Shown: in pieces, positions 26,897 to 37,352 of the stretch
Position numbering within the stretch: position 1 is the stretch's first letter
Layout: each line of letters begins with the position of its first letter
Assembly: GCF_009917385.1 (NCBI RefSeq)
Contig: NZ_QWLJ01000011.1
Location: 1-64,000, forward strand
Source: Roseburia sp. 1XD42-34
Lineage (GTDB): Bacteria > Bacillota > Bacilli > Bacillales > Amphibacillaceae
Direction of reading: 5' to 3'
DNA: 64,000 nucleotides
Program-made: the position numbers and the translations under genes
Notes under the pieces: generated by a model
Databases searched by the model: none
Told to the model about the DNA's origin: nothing
The model's input: the letters and a program-made list of their open reading frames with translations, nothing else

Positions 26897-27916
26897 TTAA
26901 TTTAACTGAAATAGCATAACAAGTGAGTAGCCTAATATAACGAGCAAAACAGACCCAACAACACCCGCTGCAAATGATTTCATTCCTAATCTTCGAAATG
27001 TCTTTAGATCAACATTTAAACCAAGCCCTGCCATCGCCATCGCAATTAATAAATATGCTACAGTGACAATCGAATTTGCAACAGTTTCTGACACAATACC
27101 AAGTGTATTAAAACCACTCATTGCAAGAAAACCTAATATAAACCATGGAATAATGGACATCGATACTTTTTTGTTCGTACTTTCTCCACTTCGTTGAAAC
27201 ATGTAACCAACTACTATTACGACAGGCACTAATAATGCCACCCTTGTTAATTTAACAATTACTGCTAAGTCCACCGCTTCACTCCCACCAACATCAGCAG
27301 CAGCAATCACATGTGCTATTTCGTGAAGTGTAGCTCCGGTAAAAATACCATAGCCTGTAGGTGATAAATTTAAAATGGAGTAAATGACACTGTAAATCAG
27401 GGTGAAAATCGTGCCCAAAACAGCAACGGTAGCTGCGCCAACTGCGGTTTCCTCATCTTTCGCTTTTACTTGCGGAGCAACTGCAACGACCGCTGCAGCA
27501 CCACAGATCGCTGTGCCACAAGCAGTTAAAATGCCTAAACGTTTTCCTACACCAAACCACCTTGTTAATCCATAAACTACAAATAATGTAAATACCAAAC
27601 AAATTGCTGCTATCATAAATACACTGATTCCCGCCTGGTATATATCTATCAAATTCAACCGCATGCCTAATAGAATAATTCCTAAACGTAACAGCTTTTT
27701 ATTGGAAAACGTCACCCCTTTTTTTAAATGACTTGGAACTCCGATTGCCTGCTTCCATATCATTCCGATTATAATCGCAATCACAAGCTGACCCATAATC
27801 GATAAAAAGGGTAACTTAGCAGCATAATTAGCTATGATAGCTATAATTAGTGTAATCCCGATCCCTTGAAAAAATGCTATACGGTCCGTTTTCTTTTGTT
27901 CAACCGTATTCCCCAT
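26897..27916 (-). CDS. yeiH: YeiH/UPF0324 family putative sulfur-compound exporter
   Basis: Polytopic membrane protein of about 340 residues with ten or so helices, of the family often annotated as putative sulfate exporter. Recognisable pieces are GIGITLIIAIIANYAAKLP, KKLLRLGIILLGMRL and ACGTAICGAAAVVAVAP. The exact start is uncertain among GTG 27925, GTG 27919 and ATG 27916; AAGGA spacing favours the last two. It is divergent from a LysR regulator, the usual partner arrangement (YeiE or CysL type), so it is probably controlled by it. Confidence 0.85.
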   Translation of the reverse strand: MGNTVEQKKTDRIAFFQGIGITLIIAIIANYAAKLPFLSIMGQLVIAIIIGMIWKQAIGVPSHLKKGVTFSNKKLLRLGIILLGMRLNLIDIYQAGISVFMIAAICLVFTLFVVYGLTRWFGVGKRLGILTACGTAICGAAAVVAVAPQVKAKDEETAVGAATVAVLGTIFTLIYSVIYSILNLSPTGYGIFTGATLHEIAHVIAAADVGGSEAVDLAVIVKLTRVALLVPVVIVVGYMFQRSGESTNKKVSMSIIPWFILGFLAMSGFNTLGIVSETVANSIVTVAYLLIAMAMAGLGLNVDLKTFRRLGMKSFAAGVVGSVLLVILGYSLVMLFQLN

Positions 27917-27925
27917 CACGGCCAC

Positions 27926-28032
27926 TTCCTTTTCGTTCTCTTACATTTACTTTACCGAATAACAGATTATTAGTAAAATACATATAAATAATAGTTACTA
28001 TTAATTTTTTTAATAGACAAGGAGCTGATGGC
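27926..28032. promoter_or_regulatory. Divergent promoter region between yeiH and the LysR gene
   Basis: An AT-rich 107-bp spacer holding both promoters. AATAGTTACTATT at about 27986-27998 is a near palindrome of the T-N11-A type that LysR proteins favour. Binding by the adjacent regulator is inferred. Confidence 0.45.
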
Positions 28033-28926
28033 ATGTATTATGACGCATTACGCACATTCATTACTCTTGCAGAGATTAAGAATTTTACGAAAGCAGCAGA
28101 AATACTACATATTTCACAGCCAAGTGTCAGCTTACATATAAAGAACCTTGAACGTGAGCTAGAAACGGAATTAGTTGTCCGTTCACGTAAATCATTAAAG
28201 CTTTCACCAACAGGGGAAATCTTGTATGAACGCGCCAAGCAAATATTGAAGATTTATGAACAAACCAAACGTGATATATTAGAACAGCAAGAAGTCGTAA
28301 AAGGTAGTTTAAAGATAGGTGCCAGCTTTACGATCGGGGAGTATATATTGCCAGCTCTACTTGCAGATATACATAGAGTTTACCCAGACCTTGAATTAGA
28401 AGTAGTTATTGGCAACACAGAGGAAATTGTCCAGCAAACAAAACATTTTCACGTGGATATTGGACTTATTGAAGGACAAACGAGTGAAAAAGGACTAGCC
28501 GTATGCCCGTTTATGGAAGATGAGTTATGGGTTGTTGCACCTCATCAGCATATATTAACAAATAAGGCGAAAGTAGCTACTTCAGATTTGCAAAGCCAAG
28601 CATGGATTTCCCGTGAAGAAGGGTCGGGGACACGCGAGTATTTAGAGCATGTAATTCGCTCCAACGGGTTAAAAGTGAAATCCATTATTACAATTGGTAG
28701 TAATCAAGGGGTAAAGGAAAGTATTATTAATGGGATGGGACTTTCTTTACTTTCTTACAGTGTGATTGAGCGAGATGTTCAATTAAAACAGCTCGCCATT
28801 TTGCAGATGGAAGACATGCATTTCAGACGCACATTTTCCTATGTCTATTCACCTATTATGAAAAACAAGCGAAACGTAGTCACTTTTATCAAGATGTTGG
28901 AACAGAAATGGCCTTATGTTAAATAA
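28033..28926 (+). CDS. LysR-family transcriptional regulator (CysL/YeiE-like)
   Basis: A 297-residue LysR activator. The N-terminal winged helix-turn-helix (ITLAEIKNFTKAAEILHISQPSVSLHIKNLE, landmark) is followed by a periplasmic-binding-protein-like sensor domain with the GSGTREYLE effector-loop motif near residue 198. Divergent orientation to yeiH points to sulfur-related control, as with CysL or YeiE. The inducer cannot be read from sequence. An AAGGAGC site lies before the ATG. Confidence 0.88.
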   Translation: MYYDALRTFITLAEIKNFTKAAEILHISQPSVSLHIKNLERELETELVVRSRKSLKLSPTGEILYERAKQILKIYEQTKRDILEQQEVVKGSLKIGASFTIGEYILPALLADIHRVYPDLELEVVIGNTEEIVQQTKHFHVDIGLIEGQTSEKGLAVCPFMEDELWVVAPHQHILTNKAKVATSDLQSQAWISREEGSGTREYLEHVIRSNGLKVKSIITIGSNQGVKESIINGMGLSLLSYSVIERDVQLKQLAILQMEDMHFRRTFSYVYSPIMKNKRNVVTFIKMLEQKWPYVK

Positions 28927-28939
28927 CGCAAAATAGCAT

Positions 28940-28971
28940 GCAGTAGGAAGTGTCTTGTCATTTCCTACTGC
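28940..28971 (+). terminator. Hairpin after the LysR gene
   Basis: GCAGTAGGAA ... TTCCTACTGC is a perfect 10-bp stem fourteen bases past the stop. No T-tract follows, so the terminator call is tentative. Confidence 0.5.
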
Positions 28972-29059
28972 AACGCTAACATCCACAAGGTTATCTATGA
29001 ATTTATACTGGATAAATAGGTCTCTCTTAAAACTTCCTTCATGTGATATTGATGTGTAG

Positions 29060-29222
29060 GTTTCAATCCACGCACCTATGAAAGGTGCGACCCCTAAACC
29101 TGACCCAGACCCACAACCTGAATCTATTTCAATCCACGCACCTATGAAAGGTGCGACGTCGTTAAATATGTAAGTGATATGTATATTTTAATTTCAATCC
29201 ACGCACCTATGAAAGGTGCGAC
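29060..29222 (-). CRISPR. CRISPR array 1 (type I-C), three repeats and two spacers
   Basis: Three 32-bp repeats at 29060-29091, 29126-29157 and 29191-29222 with spacers of 34 and 33 bp. On the plus strand each repeat reads ATTTCAATCCACGCACCT...AGGTGCGAC with loop ATGAA. Transcription is on the minus strand, since the leader is at the high-coordinate end. The oldest repeat (29060) has G for A at its end. The loop differs by two bases from array 2. Spacer 29092-29125 could encode Pro-Asp-Pro-rich protein, as in phage linkers. Confidence 0.97.
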
Positions 29223-29391
29223 AGCGATTTCTTCCTATAAAATTACTTTTTATGGAATTAAATGGGTTTTTATAATAGGGAATTTAGGTGATTTACACCT
29301 AAAACAGCTAAATTTTGTTAAAAATAAACCATATTATTCCATTTAATTGGTGCGAATCCCCCGGGGATTTCATGTGCACTTGGGGTTCGCA
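29223..29391 (-). promoter_or_regulatory. Leader of CRISPR array 1
   Basis: About 170 bp between the first repeat and the cas2 stop codon, clearly homologous to the leader of array 2. It begins at the cas2 end with GTGCGAACCCCAAGTGCAC ... CCCCGGGGGATTCGCAC, a potential hairpin, then AT-rich sequence with a shared TGGTTTATTTTTAACAAAA, and ends AAATCGCT directly at the repeat. Spacing and similarity imply both arrays can acquire spacers. Confidence 0.85.
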
Positions 29392-29682
29392 CTAAAAAAT
29401 TAATGGGTCTTCTAATTTTATAGTTTCTTTAGCCCCAACATGTTCTACCTTCGTTTTATAATTATTTCCTAATCGATAAAAACGCAGACTATCTCTTCCC
29501 TCATCAATTAATTCTCTAAGTTCAATTTTTAATGTCGCAAATTGCATATCGTCAACAATACATTCAAAAACAGAATGCTGAACACGCTGACCATAATTTT
29601 GACATACTTTAGCTACTTTTCGCAATCGCTTTTGTCCACCATCACTTGACGTGTTGACATCATATGTAACTAGTACTAACAT
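29392..29682 (-). CDS. cas2: CRISPR-associated endonuclease Cas2
   Basis: Cas2 of 96 residues, a small ferredoxin-like subunit of the Cas1-Cas2 integrase. The opening MLVLVTYDVNTSS carries the conserved Asp after the first strand, and RVQHSVFEC is the usual second motif. It is the last gene of the cas operon, and its stop codon touches the start of the array 1 leader. Confidence 0.96.
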   Translation of the reverse strand: MLVLVTYDVNTSSDGGQKRLRKVAKVCQNYGQRVQHSVFECIVDDMQFATLKIELRELIDEGRDSLRFYRLGNNYKTKVEHVGAKETIKLEDPLIF

Positions 29683-29691
29683 TTTTTTCGC

Positions 29692-30723
29692 CTACTTCCA
29701 TAAAAATGGTGGATACTCATCTAAGTCTCCCCGTAAAAAGCGTGCTAACAATAGTGATTGAGCATATGGTACCAATCCCCATGTTATCTTTTCTCCTAAA
29801 TAAGGATGGGTAATTTTCTCTTGCTTTTTGGTTTGCCAAGCTGTTAGAAATTTTTTCCTTCCACCATCAGTCATAATAACCGCGCCATTTTCCTTATGGA
29901 GAAAATCCTCCTCTTTGATTGCCTTCTTATTGATTATGGAAATAACAAACCGATCTGCATAAATTCCCCTCAACTCTTCCATAACATCCAAAGCCAAAGA
30001 AGCTCTTCCAGGACGATCACGATGTAAAAACCCAACATATGCATCAAGACCAACGGACTCCAATGCCGCTGCCATATCATTTGCAAGTAGCGAATATGCA
30101 AATGACAGCATGGCATTCACCTTATCTAAAGGCGGTCTTCGTGAACGGGAATGGAAGAAAAAGTTCTCCTTTTGCTGCAGTATCATTTGATCAAAAATCT
30201 TATTATAGCTGTACGCAGCCTGCCCTTCCCACCCTCTCAAACTTTCTAAGTCACTGCAAAACCTTACTTCTTGCATCAAGTTAGATAATTGGGCTGACAC
30301 TTTTTTAAAAGTAGCTACATCAATTCGCAGAGGATAATCCCGAGTCATTCGTTCAATCATCCACTTATGATTAAAAATTTTTCCTACAATAAAGTTGCGT
30401 GCTATCATCGCTGATTGGTCTTCGTCTTCAGAAAGCTGATATTGACGTTTTCTTAAAACAACATTTCCTTTACTCTCCCCAATTACTCTAGCAAGAAAAC
30501 TTCCATTCATGGTCATGAAAACGATCGAGATGTTACGTTTTGCACAGTAACCCATTAATGCAGGGCTTGCACCTGTATATCCAAACGATACAATGGATTC
30601 TAAATTATGAAGTGGTAGTCTCGCTAATCTTTCCTGTTCCTTTAATAAGACAATATTGTCTCCATCCAAAGATAAATAAACATCGGATTGCGTTATAAAA
30701 AGCGTGTTAAGAAGCTTCCTCAT
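29692..30723 (-). CDS. cas1: CRISPR-associated endonuclease Cas1 (type I-C)
   Basis: Integrase subunit for spacer acquisition, 343 residues. The N-terminal beta region begins MRKLLNTLFIT, and the catalytic alpha-domain includes NAMLSFAYSLL and the GLDAYVGFLHRDRPGRASLALDVMEELR stretch (landmark) with the Glu, His and Asp metal ligands. Its ATG overlaps the cas4 stop by four bases. Confidence 0.96.
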   Translation of the reverse strand: MRKLLNTLFITQSDVYLSLDGDNIVLLKEQERLARLPLHNLESIVSFGYTGASPALMGYCAKRNISIVFMTMNGSFLARVIGESKGNVVLRKRQYQLSEDEDQSAMIARNFIVGKIFNHKWMIERMTRDYPLRIDVATFKKVSAQLSNLMQEVRFCSDLESLRGWEGQAAYSYNKIFDQMILQQKENFFFHSRSRRPPLDKVNAMLSFAYSLLANDMAAALESVGLDAYVGFLHRDRPGRASLALDVMEELRGIYADRFVISIINKKAIKEEDFLHKENGAVIMTDGGRKKFLTAWQTKKQEKITHPYLGEKITWGLVPYAQSLLLARFLRGDLDEYPPFLWK

Positions 30724-31376
30724 TCGTTTATTTTCCCTTCAATATAACTTTTTACCGATCGTTTATTCATGAGCTTCGGCAAACATATATGCTGCAGTGA
30801 ACAGCTTTTACAAAAGGAACCTGTTTTCACTTTTGGCGTATGTCGTCTCTGATAATAATCCTGCATCTCATCCGTAATGTCTTTTACTTTTTGTCTAAGG
30901 TAATCGGTAAAAGGAACTTCCACCCTGTGCTTGATCTCATGATAATACATAAACCCTTTCTCTATTTGGCAAAGTAGCATCTCTTCTAAACATATCGCCT
31001 GAGCGGTTAACTGTAAGACGTCCGCATCATCTCTTTTCGGTCGTCCTCGTTTATATTCCACAGGGAAGGGAAGATAGTTTCCTTCTTCCCCGTGAATGAC
31101 AATACCACTTTCATCTTGTATAAATTCAACTACATCACAAATGCCGTTTATCTTTAAAATTTTCGATTTTACTGGCAAAGCTCTAATAATTAATTTGTTG
31201 CCGCGCTTTTCGCGAATCATCGGCTCGTCTGCTTTGCGATGTAAGTAATGCCCTTCAATCGTTTTCACATTTTCTTCCCATTGTTGCTCAATATGGATCA
31301 GCGCCCATTGGCGACGGCAGAACTCAAAATGTTGAATCCCAGAAAGCATTAAAAAATCTTCTTCTTTATTTGCCAT
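30720..31376 (-). CDS. cas4: CRISPR-associated exonuclease Cas4
   Basis: RecB-like nuclease of 218 residues that trims and orients prespacers with Cas1-Cas2. An N-terminal Cys (HFEFCRRQW) and the C-terminal FCKSCSLQHIC supply four iron-sulfur cysteines. GICDVVEF and PVEYKRGRPK carry the nuclease Asp and Glu-x-Lys motif. It overlaps cas7 by 11 bp and cas1 by 4 bp. Confidence 0.95.
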   Translation of the reverse strand: MANKEEDFLMLSGIQHFEFCRRQWALIHIEQQWEENVKTIEGHYLHRKADEPMIREKRGNKLIIRALPVKSKILKINGICDVVEFIQDESGIVIHGEEGNYLPFPVEYKRGRPKRDDADVLQLTAQAICLEEMLLCQIEKGFMYYHEIKHRVEVPFTDYLRQKVKDITDEMQDYYQRRHTPKVKTGSFCKSCSLQHICLPKLMNKRSVKSYIEGKINE

Positions 31377-32211
31377 CCAGTACCTCTACAGGCAGTCCTT
31401 CCAATTCTTCAACAGTAATGGAATAGTCATTATAGCTCTTAGGCGGTTCCACTTTTGATTCAACCTTTACTGTTCTGTGTACTTTAGCTGAAGAATATTG
31501 CCCTAATTTAGAAGCATGCTCCCACCAATAAACATGATGAACTTCCATGCTTCCATCTGGTCTCGCTGAAGAAGCATCATTTTCAAATAAATTTACTATG
31601 GCTTGCTTTAGCTTTTCAGCATCTTCTTTAGAAAATCCTGTTTTTTCCGCTAATTGCGTATTAATACTTCCATAAAAAACGTATAATCCAAAATCTACGC
31701 GATGCTTCATCCCCATTGTATCTGACCCTTTTTTGTCCCCAGTAACGGAATTGACACTTTTGGTAATTTGCATACTTGTTATATCAACGGGATCGATACT
31801 TGTTGCAGTATGAACAGATACTGGACCGCGTACACCAACAGATATATCAGAACCTTTAAAAGCAAATACTTGTCCAAAACTACGTACATCAATCCACTCT
31901 TCACACGCTAATCTAGCAAACGTTTCATTATCTTTTGCTTTGGAAGCTTTATTAAGTTCTTCATGAGCATCAGCACGGTCTTTTAAACTTTTATATTGGT
32001 CTACTTTATAATCATTTGATTGCACAAATACTTTCTCACCCATATCTAAAAAGCGATTCCTAATTTTGCGCTTGATCGCAACATCAGAAATTTCTCCATG
32101 CCCATCGTAATTTTGCCTAGGTCTATTTCCATTTAATGGATCCCCATTTGGGTTTGCATTGTTTACAGATAACACTACTGCAAAATCTATTTTATGATCT
32201 AATATCGTCAT
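31366..32211 (-). CDS. cas7: Type I-C Cascade backbone protein Cas7 (Csd2)
   Basis: Cas7c/Csd2, the crRNA-coating backbone subunit, about 281 residues. Family features include NNANPNGDPLNGNRPRQ near residue 18 and GVRGPVSVHTATSIDPVDI. Two ATGs (32217, 32211) follow AGGAG; the second has the better spacing. It overlaps the 3' end of cas8c. Confidence 0.95.
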   Translation of the reverse strand: MTILDHKIDFAVVLSVNNANPNGDPLNGNRPRQNYDGHGEISDVAIKRKIRNRFLDMGEKVFVQSNDYKVDQYKSLKDRADAHEELNKASKAKDNETFARLACEEWIDVRSFGQVFAFKGSDISVGVRGPVSVHTATSIDPVDITSMQITKSVNSVTGDKKGSDTMGMKHRVDFGLYVFYGSINTQLAEKTGFSKEDAEKLKQAIVNLFENDASSARPDGSMEVHHVYWWEHASKLGQYSSAKVHRTVKVESKVEPPKSYNDYSITVEELEGLPVEVLDGK

Positions 32212-34099
32212 TTCCATTCTCCTCGCTATTGTTTTCTACTGTCTTTTTTTGATACAAATCCCTACGCTGGCTATAAAACCCTAATAAATATTTTCCTGAC
32301 AACGGTTTGTCGTTGAAATCTTCTATCGTTAATTTTGAACCAACCTCATCAATTAAACTAGCTAGATAATTACCTCGTTTTCCTAGCCTCGCTTGGTAGG
32401 GCTGTATACTTTCCTGAAGCGTCTTCCAAGTACGAGCAGGATGTTTAGAAAAAGCATTCATATAACGAATCGCATTCGTAGCACGTGTCTCATCTTGATC
32501 CAATGCCCTTCTTTCTAATACATCTGCTAACGCTAATAATCGACCGAATAAATAATCACGATCATCCAATTCTCGATCTAAACCCACATCCATTCCCTCC
32601 TTTTTATTAATTAAAGCGCATGCAATACTTAACGTTTTTTCCCATTCCCATTTTTCCATCGCGACTGGATTAGACGCACGATAAAATGCGCTATTTACAA
32701 TATCTGTCGGTATTTTTCTATTATCAACGATACACGGTAGCATTCTTGACATTAAATCTTTCACGATTTTATCACTTGCCCGTGTACCATAAGCAGCGAA
32801 TGCAATGTCCTTGGTTGCAGGAGCTCCAAAAAAGCGTACAAACTTGCCATCCTCATTTTTGCGATAGCGATGTTCCCAAACACAAGTAGAGTGCCAATGT
32901 TCTAACCTCTGTAAATACAATTCTTTATTCATATTTCGATAGTACAAGACTCCTAGTCTTCCAGTCGTAGCCGAATCAATAATTAGTATCGTTACATTAG
33001 ATGTAATCGATAGATCATGTTTGTATCCTGCAAATGCTTTGGCAACTTCATTGGCAAAATGATCTAATGTGTTTGTCTTACTCTCCTTTACAACTGCTGC
33101 AGTTGGATGAATCGAAAACGTATCATCAATTGGCATGACAGTTTGCAATTGGTCGTTTCCCCAAACAAGAAAAACACGTTCATCGATCATATAGCCTTGC
33201 CGTAAAATTAACCACTTTAAAGCATTATGTGCCTTTTGCGACACGTCATAGCTAATGCTTGCAGCTTCGACACTTTTACTAAATCGACCTCTAAACGTAA
33301 ACCCGCTTGTGTCGTTTGCAGATATTAGTTTTGCTTTATCCGCAGCATGCCTTATTTTATTTGCGTGTCTTTCCGTACTTGCTTGCCATGTTCCGGTTAC
33401 AAAACAAATATCCTTTTCCCCAACCAAACTATTATAATAATGAATAAAGGAATCATGGACTTCTTTATCGTCCCACACATTGGTTAAGTGTTTGGTTGGC
33501 GAGTATACATTAAATCGAACAAAGGCACTTTCCTGTCCACCAGTAATAGCAGAGAAAACGGACGGCTTTTCCCCATGTAAGGCTTCATACGTCTTATTCC
33601 ATTTACCGATTAACTGATTTTGTCCATCTAAAAAAAGGATGTTTGCTGCGACTAAATCTTCTATTAATTGTTTCTTTTGCAAGTATGTAAAAATACTTTT
33701 TACCTTTGGGTGCCCGTACGGTGATGTCACCCACTCTTCTAATTGCTCTATGTAACTAGCAAACGGCTCTTCTTTTTTAATCTTTCCACCATACTTCACA
33801 AAATCACCAGCAACATAACTTAATTTATCATGAAGTGGATAGGGAGCTACTTTGGATCCCGATCTACTTGCAGAACTTTCTGTAGTAGGGATTAACGTAT
33901 TCACTTTATCCAAAACAGTGGCGGAATGGAACTCCCCATCTTCTGTGACAGTAACTTCAATATGCGCATTTTGTGTCGTATGAGAAATTGGTAGTAAGGT
34001 ATAGCTTTTATTACCCCTTGTTTTTTCAATTTCACCGACGCGGTCCAAATTTGCTTCATACGTTTCATATAATTGCTGGAGCCAACTCAATTTACTCAC
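32192..34099 (-). CDS. cas8c: Type I-C large subunit Cas8c (Csd1)
   Basis: Cas8c/Csd1 of 635 residues, the large Cascade subunit that recognises the PAM and, in type I-C, also supplies an internally translated Cas11-like small subunit. The family opening [18 protein letters not shown] is clear. The C-terminal ~120 residues are helical, fitting the Cas11 region. It overlaps cas5 and cas7 at its ends. Confidence 0.94.
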   Translation of the reverse strand: MSKLSWLQQLYETYEANLDRVGEIEKTRGNKSYTLLPISHTTQNAHIEVTVTEDGEFHSATVLDKVNTLIPTTESSASRSGSKVAPYPLHDKLSYVAGDFVKYGGKIKKEEPFASYIEQLEEWVTSPYGHPKVKSIFTYLQKKQLIEDLVAANILFLDGQNQLIGKWNKTYEALHGEKPSVFSAITGGQESAFVRFNVYSPTKHLTNVWDDKEVHDSFIHYYNSLVGEKDICFVTGTWQASTERHANKIRHAADKAKLISANDTSGFTFRGRFSKSVEAASISYDVSQKAHNALKWLILRQGYMIDERVFLVWGNDQLQTVMPIDDTFSIHPTAAVVKESKTNTLDHFANEVAKAFAGYKHDLSITSNVTILIIDSATTGRLGVLYYRNMNKELYLQRLEHWHSTCVWEHRYRKNEDGKFVRFFGAPATKDIAFAAYGTRASDKIVKDLMSRMLPCIVDNRKIPTDIVNSAFYRASNPVAMEKWEWEKTLSIACALINKKEGMDVGLDRELDDRDYLFGRLLALADVLERRALDQDETRATNAIRYMNAFSKHPARTWKTLQESIQPYQARLGKRGNYLASLIDEVGSKLTIEDFNDKPLSGKYLLGFYSQRRDLYQKKTVENNSEENGNDDIRS

Positions 34100-34802
34100 C
34101 TCCTATCTCATTAAGTAATGCATCAACTGATTGTACATTTGTTTCATTGAATTGCTTTGCTTTCATCTGTTTTATTGGACGTGTAAGACTACATTCCTCA
34201 GGTCGTGGAAATGTGATGACACCTTGCTTCATCACAGCATTCCAAAGGCGGACTTCCATTTGGTTATCCCCTGTTTCATCTGGATAATTTATTCCATGTA
34301 CCATGGTCCCAAAGTGAATTTCCTTATAATCATCGTAAAATCCTTCCCCTTCACCAAACACGCACGGCTCGACATACGCTTGGCATTCTCTAGCACCAAG
34401 GAACACATCTCTTCTTCCTCCAGCCTTTAAAGACCGCTTCATAATGCTATAGTGCTTGTTCTCATTTCGATCAAAAGCCATATCAGGTCGATGAAGGTTA
34501 AACTCAAAATGCGCCCTAACTTGATACCTAGGCTGTTTTAAATACGTATAGTTAGCTAACGTGTTTCCACCTTTGTATTCAATTGGGCGAATTCCTTTTG
34601 ATTCCATTTGAATAGGATTCATAATTCGTACAGCATCTACGATCATAATGATCGTTGGTTTCCAATAAATCGACTCCACAATCCCTTTTAACGCTTGATA
34701 TGTAGGCACTTGATACGTCAATTTTTCCCCACCTATCTTGGTAAGTGGGTCAGTAAACAGCGCATAGTCTCCCCACACTTCAAATTCGATTGCATTTCGC
34801 AT
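34092..34802 (-). CDS. cas5: Type I-C Cas5 (Cas5c/Cas5d) pre-crRNA endonuclease
   Basis: Cas5 of 236 residues. In type I-C, which has no Cas6, this protein cuts the pre-crRNA at the repeat hairpin. GGGGGTGAGCG before ATG 34802 supports a start at [19 protein letters not shown]. The [18 protein letters not shown] motif is typical. It lies 41 bp after cas3. Confidence 0.95.
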   Translation of the reverse strand: MRNAIEFEVWGDYALFTDPLTKIGGEKLTYQVPTYQALKGIVESIYWKPTIIMIVDAVRIMNPIQMESKGIRPIEYKGGNTLANYTYLKQPRYQVRAHFEFNLHRPDMAFDRNENKHYSIMKRSLKAGGRRDVFLGARECQAYVEPCVFGEGEGFYDDYKEIHFGTMVHGINYPDETGDNQMEVRLWNAVMKQGVITFPRPEECSLTRPIKQMKAKQFNETNVQSVDALLNEIGGE

Positions 34803-34843
34803 TCGCTCACCCCCTTTCAAAGCTTGTTTTTAACATTTAATCC

Positions 34844-37273
34844 TTAAATCATATACACCTCATCCGCACTATCGCCTTCTACATCAAATCCAAATTCACT
34901 ATTATAGGCACTATCTGCTAATGCATAGATTTTCCCATCAAAGAAAGAAACTAAGCCATTATTTTTCATTACTAAATCAAGCTCATATTTATACAGGTTA
35001 ATTGTATAATGTTGCGCAGACCGCATAATGCGTCCTAAATCTTCCATGGATATGTTTCCGCTCAATTCTGTGATAATTTCTTTGCCCTCGTCTTCATAAG
35101 GAACAATGACTGAGGTTGTCTGATTATCTATGACACAGAAATGCTCCGCAGCAGTTCGGTAGCTGTTTGTAATAAATAACGGAATCTCCGCATTATACTT
35201 ACTTCTGTATGCTTGGACGTAACTAAAACTATTTTTTGGAGCCGTTAATAATTCCATCATGTCTTTCTTTAAAGCGGGGATAAAATAATTCAGATCATTG
35301 CCAAAAGCTAAGTAAAACTCTTGAAAATAGCGCTCCATCGCTTGAGGAGATAATATATTTCCTCCATGTTCATTTTGATTGCGCTTCATATCAATTAAAA
35401 TGCGTCTTGTAATTTGTTTACCAATTTCAATCTCTTTTAAATGCTTCAGCTGCTCTTCTTGATGATCTATCACATACACTTGCTGAATATCCTTTTCCCC
35501 ATGACGATTGCAACGTCCTGCCGCTTGCGCAATCGAATCTAAACCAGCTAAAGATCGTATAACACAATCAAAGCTAATATCTACGCCAGCCTCGATTAAC
35601 TGTGTACTAATACAAATAACCGGAATATTATTATCTAGGTCCTTTCTCAATTTGCTTAAAATATCATTTCGATGCGCCGCACACATCGACGTACTTAAGT
35701 GATAAATATGTATATCATCACTTCTCTTTTGTCGCAATTCTTCGTAAAGCGTTTTCACAACCTTTTTTGTGTTCAACACAACAAGTATGCTTTGAACACG
35801 TTTCAACTGTTGATCGATAAACGATACTAAACCATTCGTTGCTACTGCTTTATCGGTTGCTTTATCTATAATTTCCACTCGTTTAAAAGCATCCACCACA
35901 TCCGTTAAATTCTCAACAATTTCCGCATCTGTCTTGATTTCTAGTTTATTTTGGACAAAATCTAACGCCGGCTGCGTTGCCGTACAAAGTAAAATACTAG
36001 ATTGACAATTATTTTTCAAGAAATTAAGCGCTTCATTAAATAGCGAAATACATTTGACAGGGACTTTTTGCACTTCATCAAAGACAATAACTGCTTCACT
36101 CAAATGATGCAGACGTCGAATATTTCGACTGCCTTTGGCGTAAAAAACATTTAAAAACTGTACCATCGTTGTAAAAATAATCGGTGCATCCCAATTATCT
36201 TTCGCTAATTTCAACTTCTGTTTTTCTGTTACGGTTCCGTCTAAATGTTCGTCATTATCATCATCATCTAATATGACATTCGAATGATGCTCTAAAATGT
36301 TTTCTGTGTCTTTTAATATACTTCTTACTTCTTCCGCATTTTGTTCAATAATAGTGGTGTATGGAACGACATAGATAATTCGCTTTTTATGATGTAACAA
36401 AGCATGCTTTAATCCATAACGCAAACTAGCTAATGTTTTCCCTCCACCTGTTGGAATAGAGAGCGTATAAATACCAGACTCTTTTTCCGCAGCTGCTTCA
36501 CATTGTGCTGACATTTTGGAGCGCAAGCGGTTAATTGGTGTATTTGCATTTGGATGGTTTTGAAATGCCATTATTTTTTCATGTAATCGTTCATAATACG
36601 TTTCAAACAATGCCTTATAATCACGTTTTGATGGGGTTTCGTCTTCCTCAAATAACCTTGTATTCGTACGGTCTGCATCAATAAGCGCGCTAAATACAAA
36701 CTTTGTAACAAACATTAATTGCTTTTCAGTGTCTTTCATAGGAACGTTTTGAATAAATGGAAGTAACTCTTGGGAGGCTTTGTTTATGTATTGGTCAAAA
36801 TCGTTCTCTTTCATAACATTTGCAAAAAAGTTCCCTTTCATTTTATTAAACTCATGTAATGGCTTATCGCGTACACGAGTTAAATATTTCGACTCTAGTT
36901 CTGGAGTTAGAAAATCATGTAGATAAGAGTGATGGGATATAATAGCATTACCGACTACCTCAGCTACTAGCGCCTTGCTAGGTGTCATATTTTTTGTATG
37001 TAATAATTCATATAGTAGTTTTGCCCCGCCCGTGGAATGATCAACACTACCTCGTTTAGGAGCATCTTCAGGATGATGTACAGCCGCATGAATATAATGA
37101 AGAAATTCCTCGCTATATTTGCCAAAGTCATGAAGCAACCCTGCAAGTCCGCATAAATGCTTCATCCCTATTGGCTCACCATACTCTTCTGCTAATTCTT
37201 TAACCTCCAATAGGTGATCTTTTACACTTTGAACTTCGAGGTCACTTTGTCGAATATGCGCAATAAAACTCAT
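34844..37273 (-). CDS. cas3: CRISPR-associated nuclease-helicase Cas3
   Basis: Cas3 of 809 residues, the effector that unwinds and degrades target DNA. The N-terminal HD nuclease domain is visible in HLCGLAGLLHDFGKYSEEF (about 39-57) and AIISHHSYLHDF. The helicase part has Walker A PTGGGKT near residue 276, VFDEVQ (DEAD-like) near 405, and QAAGRCNRHGE (motif VI). Length and domain order are normal. It is first gene of the operon, with a promoter within 70-80 bp upstream. Confidence 0.96.
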   Translation of the reverse strand: MSFIAHIRQSDLEVQSVKDHLLEVKELAEEYGEPIGMKHLCGLAGLLHDFGKYSEEFLHYIHAAVHHPEDAPKRGSVDHSTGGAKLLYELLHTKNMTPSKALVAEVVGNAIISHHSYLHDFLTPELESKYLTRVRDKPLHEFNKMKGNFFANVMKENDFDQYINKASQELLPFIQNVPMKDTEKQLMFVTKFVFSALIDADRTNTRLFEEDETPSKRDYKALFETYYERLHEKIMAFQNHPNANTPINRLRSKMSAQCEAAAEKESGIYTLSIPTGGGKTLASLRYGLKHALLHHKKRIIYVVPYTTIIEQNAEEVRSILKDTENILEHHSNVILDDDDNDEHLDGTVTEKQKLKLAKDNWDAPIIFTTMVQFLNVFYAKGSRNIRRLHHLSEAVIVFDEVQKVPVKCISLFNEALNFLKNNCQSSILLCTATQPALDFVQNKLEIKTDAEIVENLTDVVDAFKRVEIIDKATDKAVATNGLVSFIDQQLKRVQSILVVLNTKKVVKTLYEELRQKRSDDIHIYHLSTSMCAAHRNDILSKLRKDLDNNIPVICISTQLIEAGVDISFDCVIRSLAGLDSIAQAAGRCNRHGEKDIQQVYVIDHQEEQLKHLKEIEIGKQITRRILIDMKRNQNEHGGNILSPQAMERYFQEFYLAFGNDLNYFIPALKKDMMELLTAPKNSFSYVQAYRSKYNAEIPLFITNSYRTAAEHFCVIDNQTTSVIVPYEDEGKEIITELSGNISMEDLGRIMRSAQHYTINLYKYELDLVMKNNGLVSFFDGKIYALADSAYNSEFGFDVEGDSADEVYMI

Positions 37274-37343
37274 GTAATCACAGCCTATCGTTTATATTTT
37301 ATTGGGTTAGATAGGAAAATAATGCCATGCTGGTCTTAGGTAA

Positions 37344-37352
37344 ATTGTATCA
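37344..37352 (-). promoter_or_regulatory. Candidate -10 of the cas operon
   Basis: On the minus strand TGATACAAT is an extended -10 motif about 70 bp before the cas3 ATG, with a weak -35 (TTCAAC) sixteen bases upstream. Proposed by position only. Confidence 0.4.
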
